Source: Bacteroidaceae bacterium HV4-6-C5C (lineage in GTDB: Bacteria > Bacteroidota > Bacteroidia > Bacteroidales > Bacteroidaceae). Taken from it: a stretch of DNA of 64,000 nt. Positions 45,788-55,987 of the stretch are shown here, piece by piece. Within the stretch, counting starts at the first letter, position 1, and each line of letters starts with the position of its first letter. The notes beneath the pieces are model-generated. The model was not told where the DNA came from, did no database searches, and worked only from the letters and a program-made list of their open reading frames with translations. Position numbers and translations under genes: made by a program. The stretch spans positions 1 to 64,000 of the forward strand of contig VOIU01000014.1 of NCBI GenBank assembly GCA_007896885.1, written 5' to 3'.

Positions 45788-46805
45788 ATACGTTTGTCTT
45801 ATAGTAATATCTCATATACCATTCATAAAATTCTTGAATTCCTACTTGTATAGGTACCGATGGAGTATATCCAAAATCTTGTTTTAAATGAGTAGTGTCT
45901 GCATACGTACAATAAACATCTCCCGGTTGCATTTCTTTCATCTCTTTTATAGCAGTTTTTCCGGTTACTTTTTCTATTACTGATATAAAATCCATTAGGT
46001 TGACCGGAGTGGAATTTCCTATATTATATATACGGTAGGGAATTTCCTCTATAGAGGGACGTGCTACCATCTGCATTACTCCTTTTACAATATCATCAAT
46101 GTACGTAAAATCTCTGCTAAGTTCTCCATGATTAAAGACTTTTATAGGAGTTCCTTCTAAAATTGATTTTAAAAATAGAAAAGGAGCCATATCCGGTCTT
46201 CCCCAAGGACCATAGACAGTAAAAAAGCGTAAGCCTGTCGTGGGCACACCGTATAACTTACTATACGAATAAGCCATTAACTCATCAGTCTTCTTGGTAG
46301 CGGCATATATACTGATTGGCGTATCTGTAAAGTCTGTCTCCATATATGGAATATGGCTATTCATCCCGTATACACTACTTGAGCTGGCATATAGCAAATG
46401 TTTTATTCCATTATATCTGCAATTCTCTAATATATTCAAGAAACCTAATATATTAGACTTAACGTATGCATAAGGATTCTCCAAAGAGTATCTAACACCT
46501 GCTTGAGCAGCAAGATTGATGACTATATCGAATTTCTCATTCTGAAAAAGTTCTTTGATGTCTGTTTTGTCTGTTAAATCCAGTCTAATAAACCTATATT
46601 TCGGATAGAGCTGACTTGTCATGAATTGATTCTTTTTAATCTCACCATGATTGATACCCGATTCTTCGAGTCGGGCATATTTTAGGTGTTTGTCATAATA
46701 TGAATTGATTGAATCCAAACCAACAACTTCATATGCTTCTTTAAGCAGAGCTTTCACCATATATGATCCGATAAAGCCAGCGGCTCCGGTAACTAGAACT
46801 TTCAT
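45777..46805 (-). CDS. NAD-dependent nucleotide-sugar epimerase, UDP-glucuronate 4-epimerase-like
   Basis: A 342-residue extended SDR: NAD motif VTGAAGFIGSYMVKAL at the N-terminus, catalytic Ser in ASSSSVYG and YAATKK (Tyr and Lys), then GLRFFTVYGPWGRPDMAPFLF and RDFTYIDDIVKGV. This suite is typical of UDP-glucuronate 4-epimerases making UDP-galacturonate. It is last in a minus-strand operon with a GT39-type transferase, a LAB_N protein and a GT2 enzyme, so it probably makes the sugar donor they use. The substrate is inferred from similarity. Confidence 0.85.
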   Translation of the reverse strand: MKVLVTGAAGFIGSYMVKALLKEAYEVVGLDSINSYYDKHLKYARLEESGINHGEIKKNQFMTSQLYPKYRFIRLDLTDKTDIKELFQNEKFDIVINLAAQAGVRYSLENPYAYVKSNILGFLNILENCRYNGIKHLLYASSSSVYGMNSHIPYMETDFTDTPISIYAATKKTDELMAYSYSKLYGVPTTGLRFFTVYGPWGRPDMAPFLFLKSILEGTPIKVFNHGELSRDFTYIDDIVKGVMQMVARPSIEEIPYRIYNIGNSTPVNLMDFISVIEKVTGKTAIKEMKEMQPGDVYCTYADTTHLKQDFGYTPSVPIQVGIQEFYEWYMRYYYKTNVSII

Positions 46806-46820
46806 ATTTAGCTTTTTTAT

Positions 46821-48365
46821 TTATATCTTAATAATACTATAATTTCCTACAGTATAAATTCTGTTTTTTATAATTTCGTTATTCAACAATTTTATGCTTT
46901 TGGTAGGTATCATCAGAATTGTATTTTGTATTTTTTTCGAATTTATATCATCCAAAGTAGTGACATGTACGTTCCGTTGTAGATATACATCCATATTCTC
47001 GGGTCTCGAAATATCGTATACAGCATAATTTGAAAGATGTTGTTCATTACCAATTTCTATTGCTTTTCGGCACAACTCTCCATAACCTAGTTTCGAATTG
47101 ATCTTTGGCATGGCCCAGCTACCTATAAATATTGCACAAAATAATCCGAAGACAATTTCCCGAATTGCTTTCAAGAATAATTTTTTATAATAGAGCGTAT
47201 ATAATGAAAATACTCCTGATACACTCAATACGCATGCAGCTATGTAAAATAATAGATTTCCCATATAATGAGTGTCTGTTTGATGTGCTAAGTAGAAAAG
47301 CGTAGGAGTAGTTAGAATAAATACATATGATGGTATTGCAACGGATATTGCTAGCCAATGATTCCATTTGATCTCGGATAAAGAAATTGTGAGATATACG
47401 GCAAAAGGGAAGATTGGTAATAGATACACGTCTATCTTAGAACTGATAAGTGATAGAATGATGAGTGTAGTTGCTATAATGGTTAGGAAAAAACGCTGAA
47501 GCTCCAATCCTATCTTCTTCCTGTATATAGCTGTTATAATTGACCCAATAATAAGTATTGACCATGGCAGCATGGAATACCAAACTGAAATCAGGTAATA
47601 ATATGGAGGCTGTTTATGATGGAAAGAATTCACAGCTCGATCTACAGTCTGATGGAAAAGAAGATTATTGAGATAAGATGCTCCTCCTTCGACGTAGACG
47701 CAGATAAACCAAATGGTGCATCCAACTAAAAGAATTCCCCAAGTCTTTATTCCCCAATATTTACTTATAGAACGCCAACGTTTTGTGAATACTAAGAAGG
47801 TAGTAATGCTAAATAAGGGTATGAGTAATCCTATTGGACCTTTGCTGAATATTGCGAGAAAAATGTAGATAGGAAATAAATAGGAGTGTTTTTTGCTATT
47901 GCTTCTTACCGTTAACATTTCATAAAAGGAACGGAGCGCCAAGGTGATAAACATACACATAAGCATATCCATTCGCAGAATGACAGTCATGCCAAGAAAT
48001 AATCCACAACTTAGTAGCATTAAGCCTCCGGTTAAACGTATCTCTTCATTTGTATACTTTATCCATTTGTCCATCGTATGTACTATTATCAGTGCTGGAA
48101 TTAGTGACATCATTGATAAGAGAAGCATATAATGTTTTCCTAATAAATATTTGGCAAACATTATAAACCAGAAATATAAGGGAGGTTTGTCAGCATATAT
48201 TATTCCATGATTAGTGAACGTGAAAAATGTGCCATTCCTAAGAGCTTCATCTGCAATGCTTAAATAGCGCAATTCGTTATCTGGAGTATAATCTCTAAAA
48301 AACATAAGAGGCAATAAAGCTAAGCATATGCCAATGTATGGTAGCTTATTTTTTATCAATTGCAT
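46821..48365 (-). CDS. ArnT/GT39-like polyprenyl-sugar glycosyltransferase
   Basis: A 514-residue integral membrane protein with about 11-12 helices. The early region FRDYTPDNELRYLSIADEAL has the acidic motif of the first periplasmic loop in ArnT/PMT-fold enzymes (D/E pair), and PPLYFWFIMFAKYL follows. Such enzymes transfer a sugar from polyprenyl phosphate to an acceptor such as lipid A or protein on the periplasmic side. The gene overlaps the preceding LAB_N gene by 20 bp and is 15 bp before the epimerase gene. The acceptor is unknown. Confidence 0.85.
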   Translation of the reverse strand: MQLIKNKLPYIGICLALLPLMFFRDYTPDNELRYLSIADEALRNGTFFTFTNHGIIYADKPPLYFWFIMFAKYLLGKHYMLLLSMMSLIPALIIVHTMDKWIKYTNEEIRLTGGLMLLSCGLFLGMTVILRMDMLMCMFITLALRSFYEMLTVRSNSKKHSYLFPIYIFLAIFSKGPIGLLIPLFSITTFLVFTKRWRSISKYWGIKTWGILLVGCTIWFICVYVEGGASYLNNLLFHQTVDRAVNSFHHKQPPYYYLISVWYSMLPWSILIIGSIITAIYRKKIGLELQRFFLTIIATTLIILSLISSKIDVYLLPIFPFAVYLTISLSEIKWNHWLAISVAIPSYVFILTTPTLFYLAHQTDTHYMGNLLFYIAACVLSVSGVFSLYTLYYKKLFLKAIREIVFGLFCAIFIGSWAMPKINSKLGYGELCRKAIEIGNEQHLSNYAVYDISRPENMDVYLQRNVHVTTLDDINSKKIQNTILMIPTKSIKLLNNEIIKNRIYTVGNYSIIKI

Positions 48366-48990
48366 AATTTGATTGATTGAGACCTATATATAAATTTCTT
48401 CCATAAGCCATTAATCCGAAAGATTGCCCCAATATTAATACTGGATCTATTCTTATGATTCCGTATATTAAAATTAAAGAAGAACCGATCAGACTAATTA
48501 TCCAAAAGCCTATAGGAAGTAATGATTCGTGATGATGATAAGAGTATAACCATTGGTATATGAAGCGAAGCGTGAAAGTGACTTGTCCTATAGCGCCAAA
48601 AATGATCAGCCATACCGGAACCGTTCTGTTTTGAAAGAAACTATTCATAAATCCGCTAATGTTTCGAAGCATAAAGGCGATTGCAAATATGGGGGTTATG
48701 AGCAAAAGCCCTTTTAATAGGACCGGGATTTTATTCCATATTCCTTTTAGATTGAGATTCCCTAAGTAAATATAGTAGGAAATAAATTGTCCTAAAATAA
48801 TTGCGAAGTCATTTCTGAACCAACCATATAAACATAATAAGTAGGAACCGGCGATACTTAAAATCCAAAAAACAGAAGGAGATAGCACACGTTTTTCTCG
48901 TTCTGTTAAGATCCATTGGACAATGGTTCGTGCAGAAAAAAATAATTGTGAAAGAAATCCTATTGCGAATATGATGAAATGAGTTCTCAT
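48346..48990 (-). CDS. Tandem LAB_N (lipid-A-disaccharide synthase N-terminal) membrane protein
   Basis: A 214-residue membrane protein made of two similar halves, about residues 1-80 and 120-205. Each has the LAB_N pattern: F-(x)-SQLFFSARTIVQWILTEREK in the first and QVTFTLRFIYQWLYSYHHHES in the second, followed by P-x-x-FW and LGQ motifs. LAB_N proteins are found beside GT2/ArnT-type genes and are suspected of assisting lipid-linked sugar movement, but their activity is unproven. It overlaps the GT39-like gene and lies 7 bp after the GT2 gene. Confidence 0.85.
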   Translation of the reverse strand: MRTHFIIFAIGFLSQLFFSARTIVQWILTEREKRVLSPSVFWILSIAGSYLLCLYGWFRNDFAIILGQFISYYIYLGNLNLKGIWNKIPVLLKGLLLITPIFAIAFMLRNISGFMNSFFQNRTVPVWLIIFGAIGQVTFTLRFIYQWLYSYHHHESLLPIGFWIISLIGSSLILIYGIIRIDPVLILGQSFGLMAYGRNLYIGLNQSNYAIDKK

Positions 48991-48997
48991 GTATACC

Positions 48998-49735
48998 TCA
49001 TTTTAGTATCAGATTATTTTTCGTTATTTGATAATTTATATAACGTTTTTTCATCCATTTATATGCAAAACAGTCAATAAATGGAGATATTAACCTGTTC
49101 CATAAATGATACTTTGATTGACCAGCCATTCGGGGAAAGTGATGAACGGGTATCTGCTTGATTTTCCCTTCTTGCAAAAGTATCAATGCAGGTATAAAGC
49201 GGTGCATTCCATTAAAAAAAGGAATGCGTTTTGCATATACGGTGTGTATGACCTTTAGGGGGCAACCGGTATCTTCCACCCCGTCATGGGTCATCATACG
49301 GCGAAATCCATTAGCTATTCTTGATTGAATATTTTTAAAGAATGAGTCTTTCCTATTTGCCCGTATTCCCATTACAAGTTCATAATCTTTTATTTCATTA
49401 AGCAAGAGATTGAAATCGTTAGGAGTGGTTTGTAAGTCTGCATCCATATAGCCCACGTAAGGCGAGTCTGTATTGTCAATTCCTGCTTTAAGAGCTGCGC
49501 TAAGCCCGGAATTATGCGCTAGTGAGATGTAAAAAAAATGATTATTGCGTGTGCATATTTCATTGATGCGTACTAAGCTGGAATCTGTAGAGCCGTCGTT
49601 GACAAATAGGACACAAGTTGAGTATAAAGATGTGGGTAGAAAGTCGTTTATCTTCTGTTCAAGCAAGTATATATTGTCTTCTTCATTATATACTGGAATA
49701 ATAATGGTGAATTGGTATTTTGATGTTTCATTCAT
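48998..49735 (-). CDS. GT2 family polyprenyl-phosphate glycosyltransferase (ArnC/Dpm-like)
   Basis: About 245 residues of a GT-A enzyme: FTIIIPVYNEEDNIYLLEQKI, FVNDGSTDSSL, GLSAALKAGIDN, and the DxD-type motif GYMDADLQTTP. It lacks the two C-terminal membrane helices of ArnC, so it resembles soluble Dpm1-like enzymes. It should load a sugar onto polyprenyl phosphate for the downstream membrane transferase. The ATG at 49735 is preferred; the upstream ATG at 49771 overlaps a promoter-like TATCTTTA. First gene of a four-gene operon. Confidence 0.85.
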   Translation of the reverse strand: MNETSKYQFTIIIPVYNEEDNIYLLEQKINDFLPTSLYSTCVLFVNDGSTDSSLVRINEICTRNNHFFYISLAHNSGLSAALKAGIDNTDSPYVGYMDADLQTTPNDFNLLLNEIKDYELVMGIRANRKDSFFKNIQSRIANGFRRMMTHDGVEDTGCPLKVIHTVYAKRIPFFNGMHRFIPALILLQEGKIKQIPVHHFPRMAGQSKYHLWNRLISPFIDCFAYKWMKKRYINYQITKNNLILK

Positions 49736-49944
49736 ATTATGTATCGATGTTTTAAGGTGTAAAGATAGCATTGGATTTTGTAGGAAATTTGAAGTTTAGT
49801 AAAGCGGATTTATCTTTAAAACTTTTTATGTAAGATTAGTTTTTCTTCTGGAGAATTTGATTTCCATTCATAGAAATATATTAGAAGCTGGAGCTCTTTA
49901 TATGATAATGCTAAAGAAGATAATGATTTACAGTAGGTGTAAAA

Positions 49945-49977
49945 AAATTAAGGTATCCCAAATAGATACCTTAATTT
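49945..49977. terminator. Bidirectional terminator after the thioredoxin gene
   Basis: AAATTAAGGTATC pairs with GATACCTTAATTT around CCAAATA, with A tracts before and T/A after. It lies 20 bp past the thioredoxin stop on the minus strand. Confidence 0.85.
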
Positions 49978-49997
49978 AAATTTCTTTATAATCCGAT

Positions 49998-50297
49998 TTA
50001 GTTCTTAGCTTGTTCAATGGCTGCCATTAAATCTTTCCCACGAATCACACCGGAATGACGCCACAGGGCTTCTCCTTTCTTAAATACAATAAATGTGGGG
50101 ACTGTTTGGATACGGTATAATTCTGCTAAATCCTCATGTTGATCTACGTCTATCTTTACAATACGGGCTTCATCCCCTATTTCTTCTTTTAATTCTTCCA
50201 GTACAGGATGCATAGCCTTACACGGACCACACCAAGTAGCGAAAAAATCTACCAGTACAGGCTTCTCAGATTGTATTAAGTCTTTGAATTTTTCCAT
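49998..50297 (-). CDS. trxA: Thioredoxin
   Basis: A 99-residue cytoplasmic thioredoxin with the active site FFATWCGPCKAMHP (CxxC), the buried Asp in VKIDVDQHEDL, and the cis-Pro loop TVPTFIVFKKGE. It is monocistronic between two terminators. Standard length. Confidence 0.95.
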   Translation of the reverse strand: MEKFKDLIQSEKPVLVDFFATWCGPCKAMHPVLEELKEEIGDEARIVKIDVDQHEDLAELYRIQTVPTFIVFKKGEALWRHSGVIRGKDLMAAIEQAKN

Positions 50298-50368
50298 AAT
50301 GTTCCTTTTCTATCTTACTTGTTATTACTATCATAATAGATAATCTTTCGCATCTTTTTGTAAAAAAA

Positions 50369-50407
50369 ATCCTTAGCATCGTTCTTTTTGCAACTGATGC
50401 CAAGGAT
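50369..50407 (-). terminator. Terminator after the DPP11-type peptidase gene
   Basis: ATCCTTAGCATC and GATGCCAAGGAT pair with one mismatch. On the minus strand the stem is followed by eight T residues, so it terminates the peptidase gene. Confidence 0.8.
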
Positions 50408-50472
50408 GATTTTATTTTGAATGCATCAGCTTTTCTATTTCAGATTATATAACAAATGAATACAGATTAGGT

Positions 50473-52641
50473 TCACTCGGATATCGTCAACTCTTTAATG
50501 AGATGGGATGCGCCGGCAAATTTATCAATAATAAATAGGGTATACCTTATATCTACGACAGCGGCTCGTTGTGAAGACGGACGGAACGCAATATCACCTG
50601 TCAATCCTTCGTAATTTCGGTCAAAACCTGTCCCAATAAGTTGTCCTTTGGCATTAAATACCGGACTACCTGAATTTCCTCCAGTGTTATCTGTATTGAC
50701 AATGAAGCATACGGGCATTTCTCCATTAGACATGGCGTATCTTCCAAAGTCTTTTGCCTGATACAATTGTTTGAGTTTAGCAGGTACTACAAACTCCCAA
50801 TTATTGGGGTCCTCTTTTTGCATTACTCCACTCAAGGTTGTATAATACTTATGTACCACACCATCAGCAGGAGTGTATGGAAGTACGCGACCATAAGAGA
50901 GTCGAAGAGTAGAGTTTGCATCGGGATAAATTGGAATGCCGGAGCTCCGTTTCATATCCATCATGCCTTTTACCCATACTTTGTGTGCAGCATCATAGTT
51001 TTTATTGGCTTCAGCCATTGCAATTGCTGTCTGGAGCAACCCTTCGGTAATAGAGCTTTTAAACAGAACCATCCAGTCGAAACCTAATTTATATAAATTG
51101 GGTTTACGTAAGAATTTGTCAAAATTATCCTTACTGCCGAATATGGAATACTTGAAACACGCATCTACAAAAGCATCGCTATTACCTTTAAATCGTTTAT
51201 CGATGATTGCGAAAATCCCGATACGCTGATCTGCAGGTATGTATTCCTTATAAGTTTGCAGCATCTTCTTAGCTACAATGCGCTCAACCTCAGGAAAAGG
51301 TACAGACGCGAAATAACCATTAGCAGCAACTTTTAAGCTATCAGTTGCCGTATTAATTTTCACCTTATCTTTACTTTTTAATGCTTCCATTAAAGCACTG
51401 ACATTGGGAATACTCATAAAATCCAACCCTGTGATAAGAGCTTCTTGGATCGCTTGTTGGTGATATAGGGCCGGGCGACGAACTTGTACGATGTTTCTGA
51501 TCTGATTAAAAGCTTTTTGGTATGAAGAATCTTTCAGTTCACGACCTCTTGAAAGTAACTGTTCCTGTTGTGCACGTTTAGTCTCAAGAACTTTTAGCCG
51601 GATTAATCCTTCGTTCATGCCAATGGCATTCTTCCAGTAATTGGCAGATGAGGCATATTTACTGGCATAATGAATACGAACTGCGGGGTCTTTTTGCATT
51701 TCTTGCAATAATGCTTCTTGGCGCACCCCGCGAACATGTTGACGCATGAAATTAACTGTTTGCATTCGTTCCTCCACTTCGTCCGAAATCATGTATCTCC
51801 AATTTTTCCCAGGAAATCCCATTACGAAAGTGAAATCCCCTTCACGGTATCCATCTAAGCTGATTGTCAGGTGCTTTTTTACTTTTAGAGGAATATTTGA
51901 TTTCGAATAAGGAGTCGGTTCTCCATTGGAATTTGCATAGATACGGAACATTGAGAAGTCTCCGGTATGGCGGGGCCACATCCAATTGTCTGTGTCAGCA
52001 CCAAATTTTCCGATAGATGAAGGAGGAGCACCTACAAAGCGGATATCACTGTAAGTGGTTTTTATAAACATATAATATTTATTACCACCATAAAAAGCCT
52101 TTAGCTCAAGAACTTGCCCCGGTTTATCTTTGATATTCTCGGTTGTTGCAAATCGTTTAGCTACTATGGCTAAATATTTAGGAGATAAATAGTTTACGCC
52201 ATTTGGATCCGGATCTTTTTTCAACTGCTCTTTGACATAATCTGTCACATCCAGTATTTGATCGATAAATGTTATAGTCAGACCTTTGCAGGGGAGTTCC
52301 TGTTCTCTATTCATTGCCCAATATCCGTTGGTCAGATAATCGTGATCCACACTACTCAATTGAGCAATGGAGCCGTATCCACAATGATGATTCGTTAATA
52401 CCAAGCCTTCCGCTGATATTACTTCACCTGTACAACCACTTCCGAAGTGCACTACGGCATCTTTTAGGGAAATTCCATTAGGGTTGTAAATATCATCGAC
52501 AGAAATTTGTAGACCTAGCTCTGTCATGGCTACTTCATTTTGTTTCTTCAAATCTGTAAGCATCCACATACCTTCGTCGGCAAAAGCTAAGTGTAGGATG
52601 GGAAAAGTAAAAGCAGCGAGTAAAAGAATTTTCTTTATCAT
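50473..52641 (-). CDS. dpp11: S46-family dipeptidyl peptidase, DPP11 type
   Basis: A 722-residue periplasmic serine exopeptidase that removes dipeptides for amino-acid catabolism. The signal peptide is MIKKILLLAAFTFPILHLAFA. Catalytic His85 is in LTNHHCG, the Asp in the middle region, and Ser657 in GGNSGSPV. The residue 18 places after the Ser, equivalent to P. gingivalis 673, is Arg675; that Arg gives Asp/Glu specificity at P1, so this copy is DPP11-like. It lies 95 bp after the DPP7-like gene with a terminator between. Specificity is inferred from one residue. Confidence 0.88.
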   Translation of the reverse strand: MIKKILLLAAFTFPILHLAFADEGMWMLTDLKKQNEVAMTELGLQISVDDIYNPNGISLKDAVVHFGSGCTGEVISAEGLVLTNHHCGYGSIAQLSSVDHDYLTNGYWAMNREQELPCKGLTITFIDQILDVTDYVKEQLKKDPDPNGVNYLSPKYLAIVAKRFATTENIKDKPGQVLELKAFYGGNKYYMFIKTTYSDIRFVGAPPSSIGKFGADTDNWMWPRHTGDFSMFRIYANSNGEPTPYSKSNIPLKVKKHLTISLDGYREGDFTFVMGFPGKNWRYMISDEVEERMQTVNFMRQHVRGVRQEALLQEMQKDPAVRIHYASKYASSANYWKNAIGMNEGLIRLKVLETKRAQQEQLLSRGRELKDSSYQKAFNQIRNIVQVRRPALYHQQAIQEALITGLDFMSIPNVSALMEALKSKDKVKINTATDSLKVAANGYFASVPFPEVERIVAKKMLQTYKEYIPADQRIGIFAIIDKRFKGNSDAFVDACFKYSIFGSKDNFDKFLRKPNLYKLGFDWMVLFKSSITEGLLQTAIAMAEANKNYDAAHKVWVKGMMDMKRSSGIPIYPDANSTLRLSYGRVLPYTPADGVVHKYYTTLSGVMQKEDPNNWEFVVPAKLKQLYQAKDFGRYAMSNGEMPVCFIVNTDNTGGNSGSPVFNAKGQLIGTGFDRNYEGLTGDIAFRPSSQRAAVVDIRYTLFIIDKFAGASHLIKELTISE

Positions 52642-52684
52642 TTATTATATTGTGATTAGCAGTTTACGATTTGTAAATAAAAAG

Positions 52685-52728
52685 AAATGATAAGGATTGG
52701 TTGTATTTTTCCCAATCACTTATCATTT
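52685..52728 (-). terminator. Terminator between the two S46 peptidase genes
   Basis: AAATGATAAGGATTGG pairs with CCAATCACTTATCATTT with one mismatch. On minus a T-rich tract (CTTTTTATTT) follows. It indicates that the two peptidase genes are separate or only partly cotranscribed. Confidence 0.8.
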
Positions 52729-52736
52729 CACATTTA

Positions 52737-54902
52737 TTACTCTACAATTGTCATCTCGTCGACAAGATGTTTGCAGTTTCCTAATTTTTCTAGAATGAAC
52801 AGAACATAGCGGATGTCCAAATTGATACAGCGCTGTAACTGGTTGTTGAAGTTAATGTCTCCACTTAATGACTCCCAATTACCATCGAATGCACAGCCTA
52901 CAAGTTGTCCTTGAGCATTCATGACAGGACTTCCTGAATTACCTCCGGTGATGTCATTGCTGCTTAAGAAGCAGATCGGTAATCTTCCGTCAGCCAATGC
53001 ATAGCGACCAAAATCCTTTTTCTCAATCAATTCTTTCAATTTTCCCGGTACAATGAATTCTCTGTCTTCCGGGTTTTCTTTTTCCAATATACCATCAGCT
53101 GTTGTATAGTAGTTGTAATGCACACCATCACGAGGGTCATATGATTTCACATTACCATAAGTGAGGCGGATGGTAAAGTTTGCGTCCGGATAAGACGGTA
53201 CCGGTAACTTCATTTCTTCCAAGCCGCGGATGTATGCTTTGTGCAATAATGCCAGTTCATTACCACCTGTATTCAGAAGCTTTGCAATTTCATTTGTTTT
53301 ATCGAATTTAGCGCGTGAATATGCTGTAGCCAAATCATTATCAATGACTTTAACAGTAGGTTTCTTGATGAACTTATCAAAGTTTGCTTGGCTGGACATG
53401 ATAGAGTTATCATACATTGCATCAATGTATGCATTATAGTCTCCCTTGAATTGCTTTTCAATTACATTGAAGAATACAGGGCGATCCGCTGCAGCAATAG
53501 CTTTGGCATATTCCGGGAATACTGCTTTAGCCACTTTACGATCCACTTCATGATCGTAATCTTTGTTGTGAAGTGCCGCAAAAACGCCCTTAAGTTCCTC
53601 AATTGTTTTATTCTTTAAACTGTCATTCTTTTCATTAATGGCTCTTTTCATTTGATCCATTAACTGGAAGGGACTTCCGAACTCAATAGCTCCTCTGAAA
53701 GCTTCCGACAGGTAATAGAATTGACGAGTAACGGGCATTGTACTACTTACAATAGAATCTATTTTGTTTACGACTCCCTGATATTCAGGTCTATTTTTAG
53801 CGAACTCATTGAATTTCTTTTCTTGCTCCGCCTTTGCACCCAATACGTCATTGTCAATAATAGCTTTATTCATTCCTATTGAATTCTTCCAATAGTTGCT
53901 TGAACCTGCAAATTTATTTGCATACTGAATACGTGTCTTGTCACTGGCATCCATGACTTCCTTTAACACAGCCAAGCGTACACCGCGAATCTTGATACGT
54001 GGATCATTGGAAGCTTCCATACGTTCTTTAACTTCCGATACGGTAAGGTAACGGCTGGTGCTTCCGGGGAATCCCATTATCATGGTGTAGTCACCTTCAT
54101 TCAAACCTTTGATTGATATCGTTAAATACTTCGGAGTCTTTAACGGTTTATTATTGGGTGAATACTCTGCAGGATCACCATTGACATCAGCGTAGATACG
54201 AAACATAGAAAAGTCACCTGTATGACGTGGCCACATCCAATTGTCTGTTTCACCTCCGAACTTTCCGATCGAAGAAGGAGGAGCAGCTACCATACGTACA
54301 TCCGAATAAACTTTCTTATAGAATAAATAGAATTTATTTCCTGCATAGAAAGGCAATGCCTGTACCTGAATACCTTTTTTGTTTTTTAAATCACTTTTTT
54401 CAAATAACTCATTAGCTAATTTATCGAGAAAAGGACGTGTCAACGCTTTGATTTCTGAGGTTTCCCCATTCGCTATCTTTTGATTGACAATATATGTAAT
54501 GTCTTCAATACGTTCGATGAATTGAAATTTTAATCCCGGAGTAGGTAATTCTTCACTGCGGTTCTTCGCCCAGAACCCATCCGTAAGATAATCATGTTCC
54601 ACACTACTATGCTGCTGAATTGATGCATAACCACAGTGATGGTTAGTTAGGATTAATCCTTCGGATGAAATAATTTCGCCCGTGCATCCTCCTCCGAAGA
54701 TACCTACTGCATCTTTTAGTGAAACGCCATTAGGGTTATATAATGCATCTGCATCCAACTTCAACCCTTGCTTTTTCATCAAGTCAATAGAATTTTGCTG
54801 TTTCATCAACTGCAACAACCACATTCCTTCATCGGCCTTTATAAATTGACCGAAAGCTAGCGTGGCAAATAATACTAGAAAGTTTTTGATTTTCATTACC
54901 AT
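52737..54902 (-). CDS. dpp7: S46-family dipeptidyl peptidase, DPP7 type
   Basis: A 721-residue paralogue of the adjacent peptidase, with a signal peptide ([23 protein letters not shown]), the LTNHHCG catalytic His and GGNSGSPV Ser. The specificity position 18 residues after the catalytic Ser is Gly674 (in AFDGNW), as in P. gingivalis DPP7, which prefers hydrophobic P1 residues. The pair with DPP11 would cover complementary peptides. An ATG two codons downstream (54896) is an equally good start. Confidence 0.88.
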   Translation of the reverse strand: MVMKIKNFLVLFATLAFGQFIKADEGMWLLQLMKQQNSIDLMKKQGLKLDADALYNPNGVSLKDAVGIFGGGCTGEIISSEGLILTNHHCGYASIQQHSSVEHDYLTDGFWAKNRSEELPTPGLKFQFIERIEDITYIVNQKIANGETSEIKALTRPFLDKLANELFEKSDLKNKKGIQVQALPFYAGNKFYLFYKKVYSDVRMVAAPPSSIGKFGGETDNWMWPRHTGDFSMFRIYADVNGDPAEYSPNNKPLKTPKYLTISIKGLNEGDYTMIMGFPGSTSRYLTVSEVKERMEASNDPRIKIRGVRLAVLKEVMDASDKTRIQYANKFAGSSNYWKNSIGMNKAIIDNDVLGAKAEQEKKFNEFAKNRPEYQGVVNKIDSIVSSTMPVTRQFYYLSEAFRGAIEFGSPFQLMDQMKRAINEKNDSLKNKTIEELKGVFAALHNKDYDHEVDRKVAKAVFPEYAKAIAAADRPVFFNVIEKQFKGDYNAYIDAMYDNSIMSSQANFDKFIKKPTVKVIDNDLATAYSRAKFDKTNEIAKLLNTGGNELALLHKAYIRGLEEMKLPVPSYPDANFTIRLTYGNVKSYDPRDGVHYNYYTTADGILEKENPEDREFIVPGKLKELIEKKDFGRYALADGRLPICFLSSNDITGGNSGSPVMNAQGQLVGCAFDGNWESLSGDINFNNQLQRCINLDIRYVLFILEKLGNCKHLVDEMTIVE

Positions 54903-55065
54903 TGATTTATTGTTTCAGAATATGTTATCCTTATCATTTTTGCAAAAATAGGAAAAAAGCTGAATAGTTTTTCTTTCTTTGATAGCTTATAAATAATATT
55001 AAAGAAAAAAATTAAGGCAAAAATTAAATATTGATAAAATGTTTTTTTACAACTTGAATACGTCG

Positions 55066-55073
55066 TACATTTG
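55066..55073 (+). promoter_or_regulatory. -7 promoter element of the DUF4369 lipoprotein gene
   Basis: TACATTTG matches TAnnTTTG. It overlaps a possible TTG start at 55071, which is therefore rejected in favour of the ATG at 55101. Confidence 0.55.
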
Positions 55074-55100
55074 GGAAATATTTCATTAAATCGTATTTGC

Positions 55101-55868
55101 ATGATTAGAGTGAATTTGAGTCATTTGTTACCTTTGTTATTGTTGCTGGTTTTTGCTTCATGTACCAAGAAGTATAAAATTGAAGGATCTTCATCTATCA
55201 CCAGTCTTGATGGTAAGATGCTATTCTTAAAAAGTTATAAAGGTGGACAGTGGATAAACGTTGATTCAGCCGAGGTTATTCATGGTTTGTTTACGATGAA
55301 AGGGAAGGTTGATTCAGCTATGCTTGTCACTTTATACATAGACGGTGAAAGCATTATGCCTTTAGTACTTGAAGACGGTAAAATGGATGTCTCTATCACT
55401 GATTCCCAATTGGATGCCAGAGGTACTCCTTTGAATGATGCATTATACTCTTTTTTGGCTAAGCGCAATGCTTTTGAATTGGGCATAAGTGAATTGGATA
55501 GTAAGGAGGCTAGGATGGTTATGGATGGAGCTGATCTGACGGAAGTACATGATCAGTTGTCTAAAGAAAATGCCATTTTAGTCAAGAAGATGAATGATTA
55601 TGTCAAGGACTTTATCTCCACGAACTACAATAATGTACTTGGCCCGGGCGTCTTTATGATGCTATGCAGTTCATTGCCTTATCCGGTAATGACACCGCAG
55701 ATAGAGGAAATTATAAATAATGCTCCACCTACTTTTCAGAATAATCCGTTGATAAGAGACTTTCTTGTAAAGGCAAAGGAAAATATGCAATTGATTGATG
55801 AACACCGGCGTATGGAGGAAAACATTGCAATCAAGCAACAGAATCAAGGTGATGTTAAGTTGCCTTGA
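55101..55868 (+). CDS. DUF4369-domain lipoprotein
   Basis: About 255 residues. The signal peptide MIRVNLSHLLPLLLLLVFASC ends in a lipobox Cys. The region that follows (about 30-115: YKIEGSSSITSLDGKMLFLKSYKGGQWINVDSAEVIHGLFTMKGKVD) fits DUF4369, a beta domain often found at the N-terminus of Bacteroidetes thiol-disulfide lipoproteins. Here no thioredoxin fold follows; the C-terminal half is helical. Function unknown, envelope location. Divergent from the peptidase gene dpp7. Confidence 0.75.
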   Translation: MIRVNLSHLLPLLLLLVFASCTKKYKIEGSSSITSLDGKMLFLKSYKGGQWINVDSAEVIHGLFTMKGKVDSAMLVTLYIDGESIMPLVLEDGKMDVSITDSQLDARGTPLNDALYSFLAKRNAFELGISELDSKEARMVMDGADLTEVHDQLSKENAILVKKMNDYVKDFISTNYNNVLGPGVFMMLCSSLPYPVMTPQIEEIINNAPPTFQNNPLIRDFLVKAKENMQLIDEHRRMEENIAIKQQNQGDVKLP

Positions 55869-55987
55869 TTGGTCCAGTTAGATAATTCTTATCTGATTGT
55901 TTGAAGAATACACTTGAGCATGAAATGGGATGTTTACTGAATATCTTCTATTAATGAGGCTATATACAAAATTTTGGTGAGGTATTT

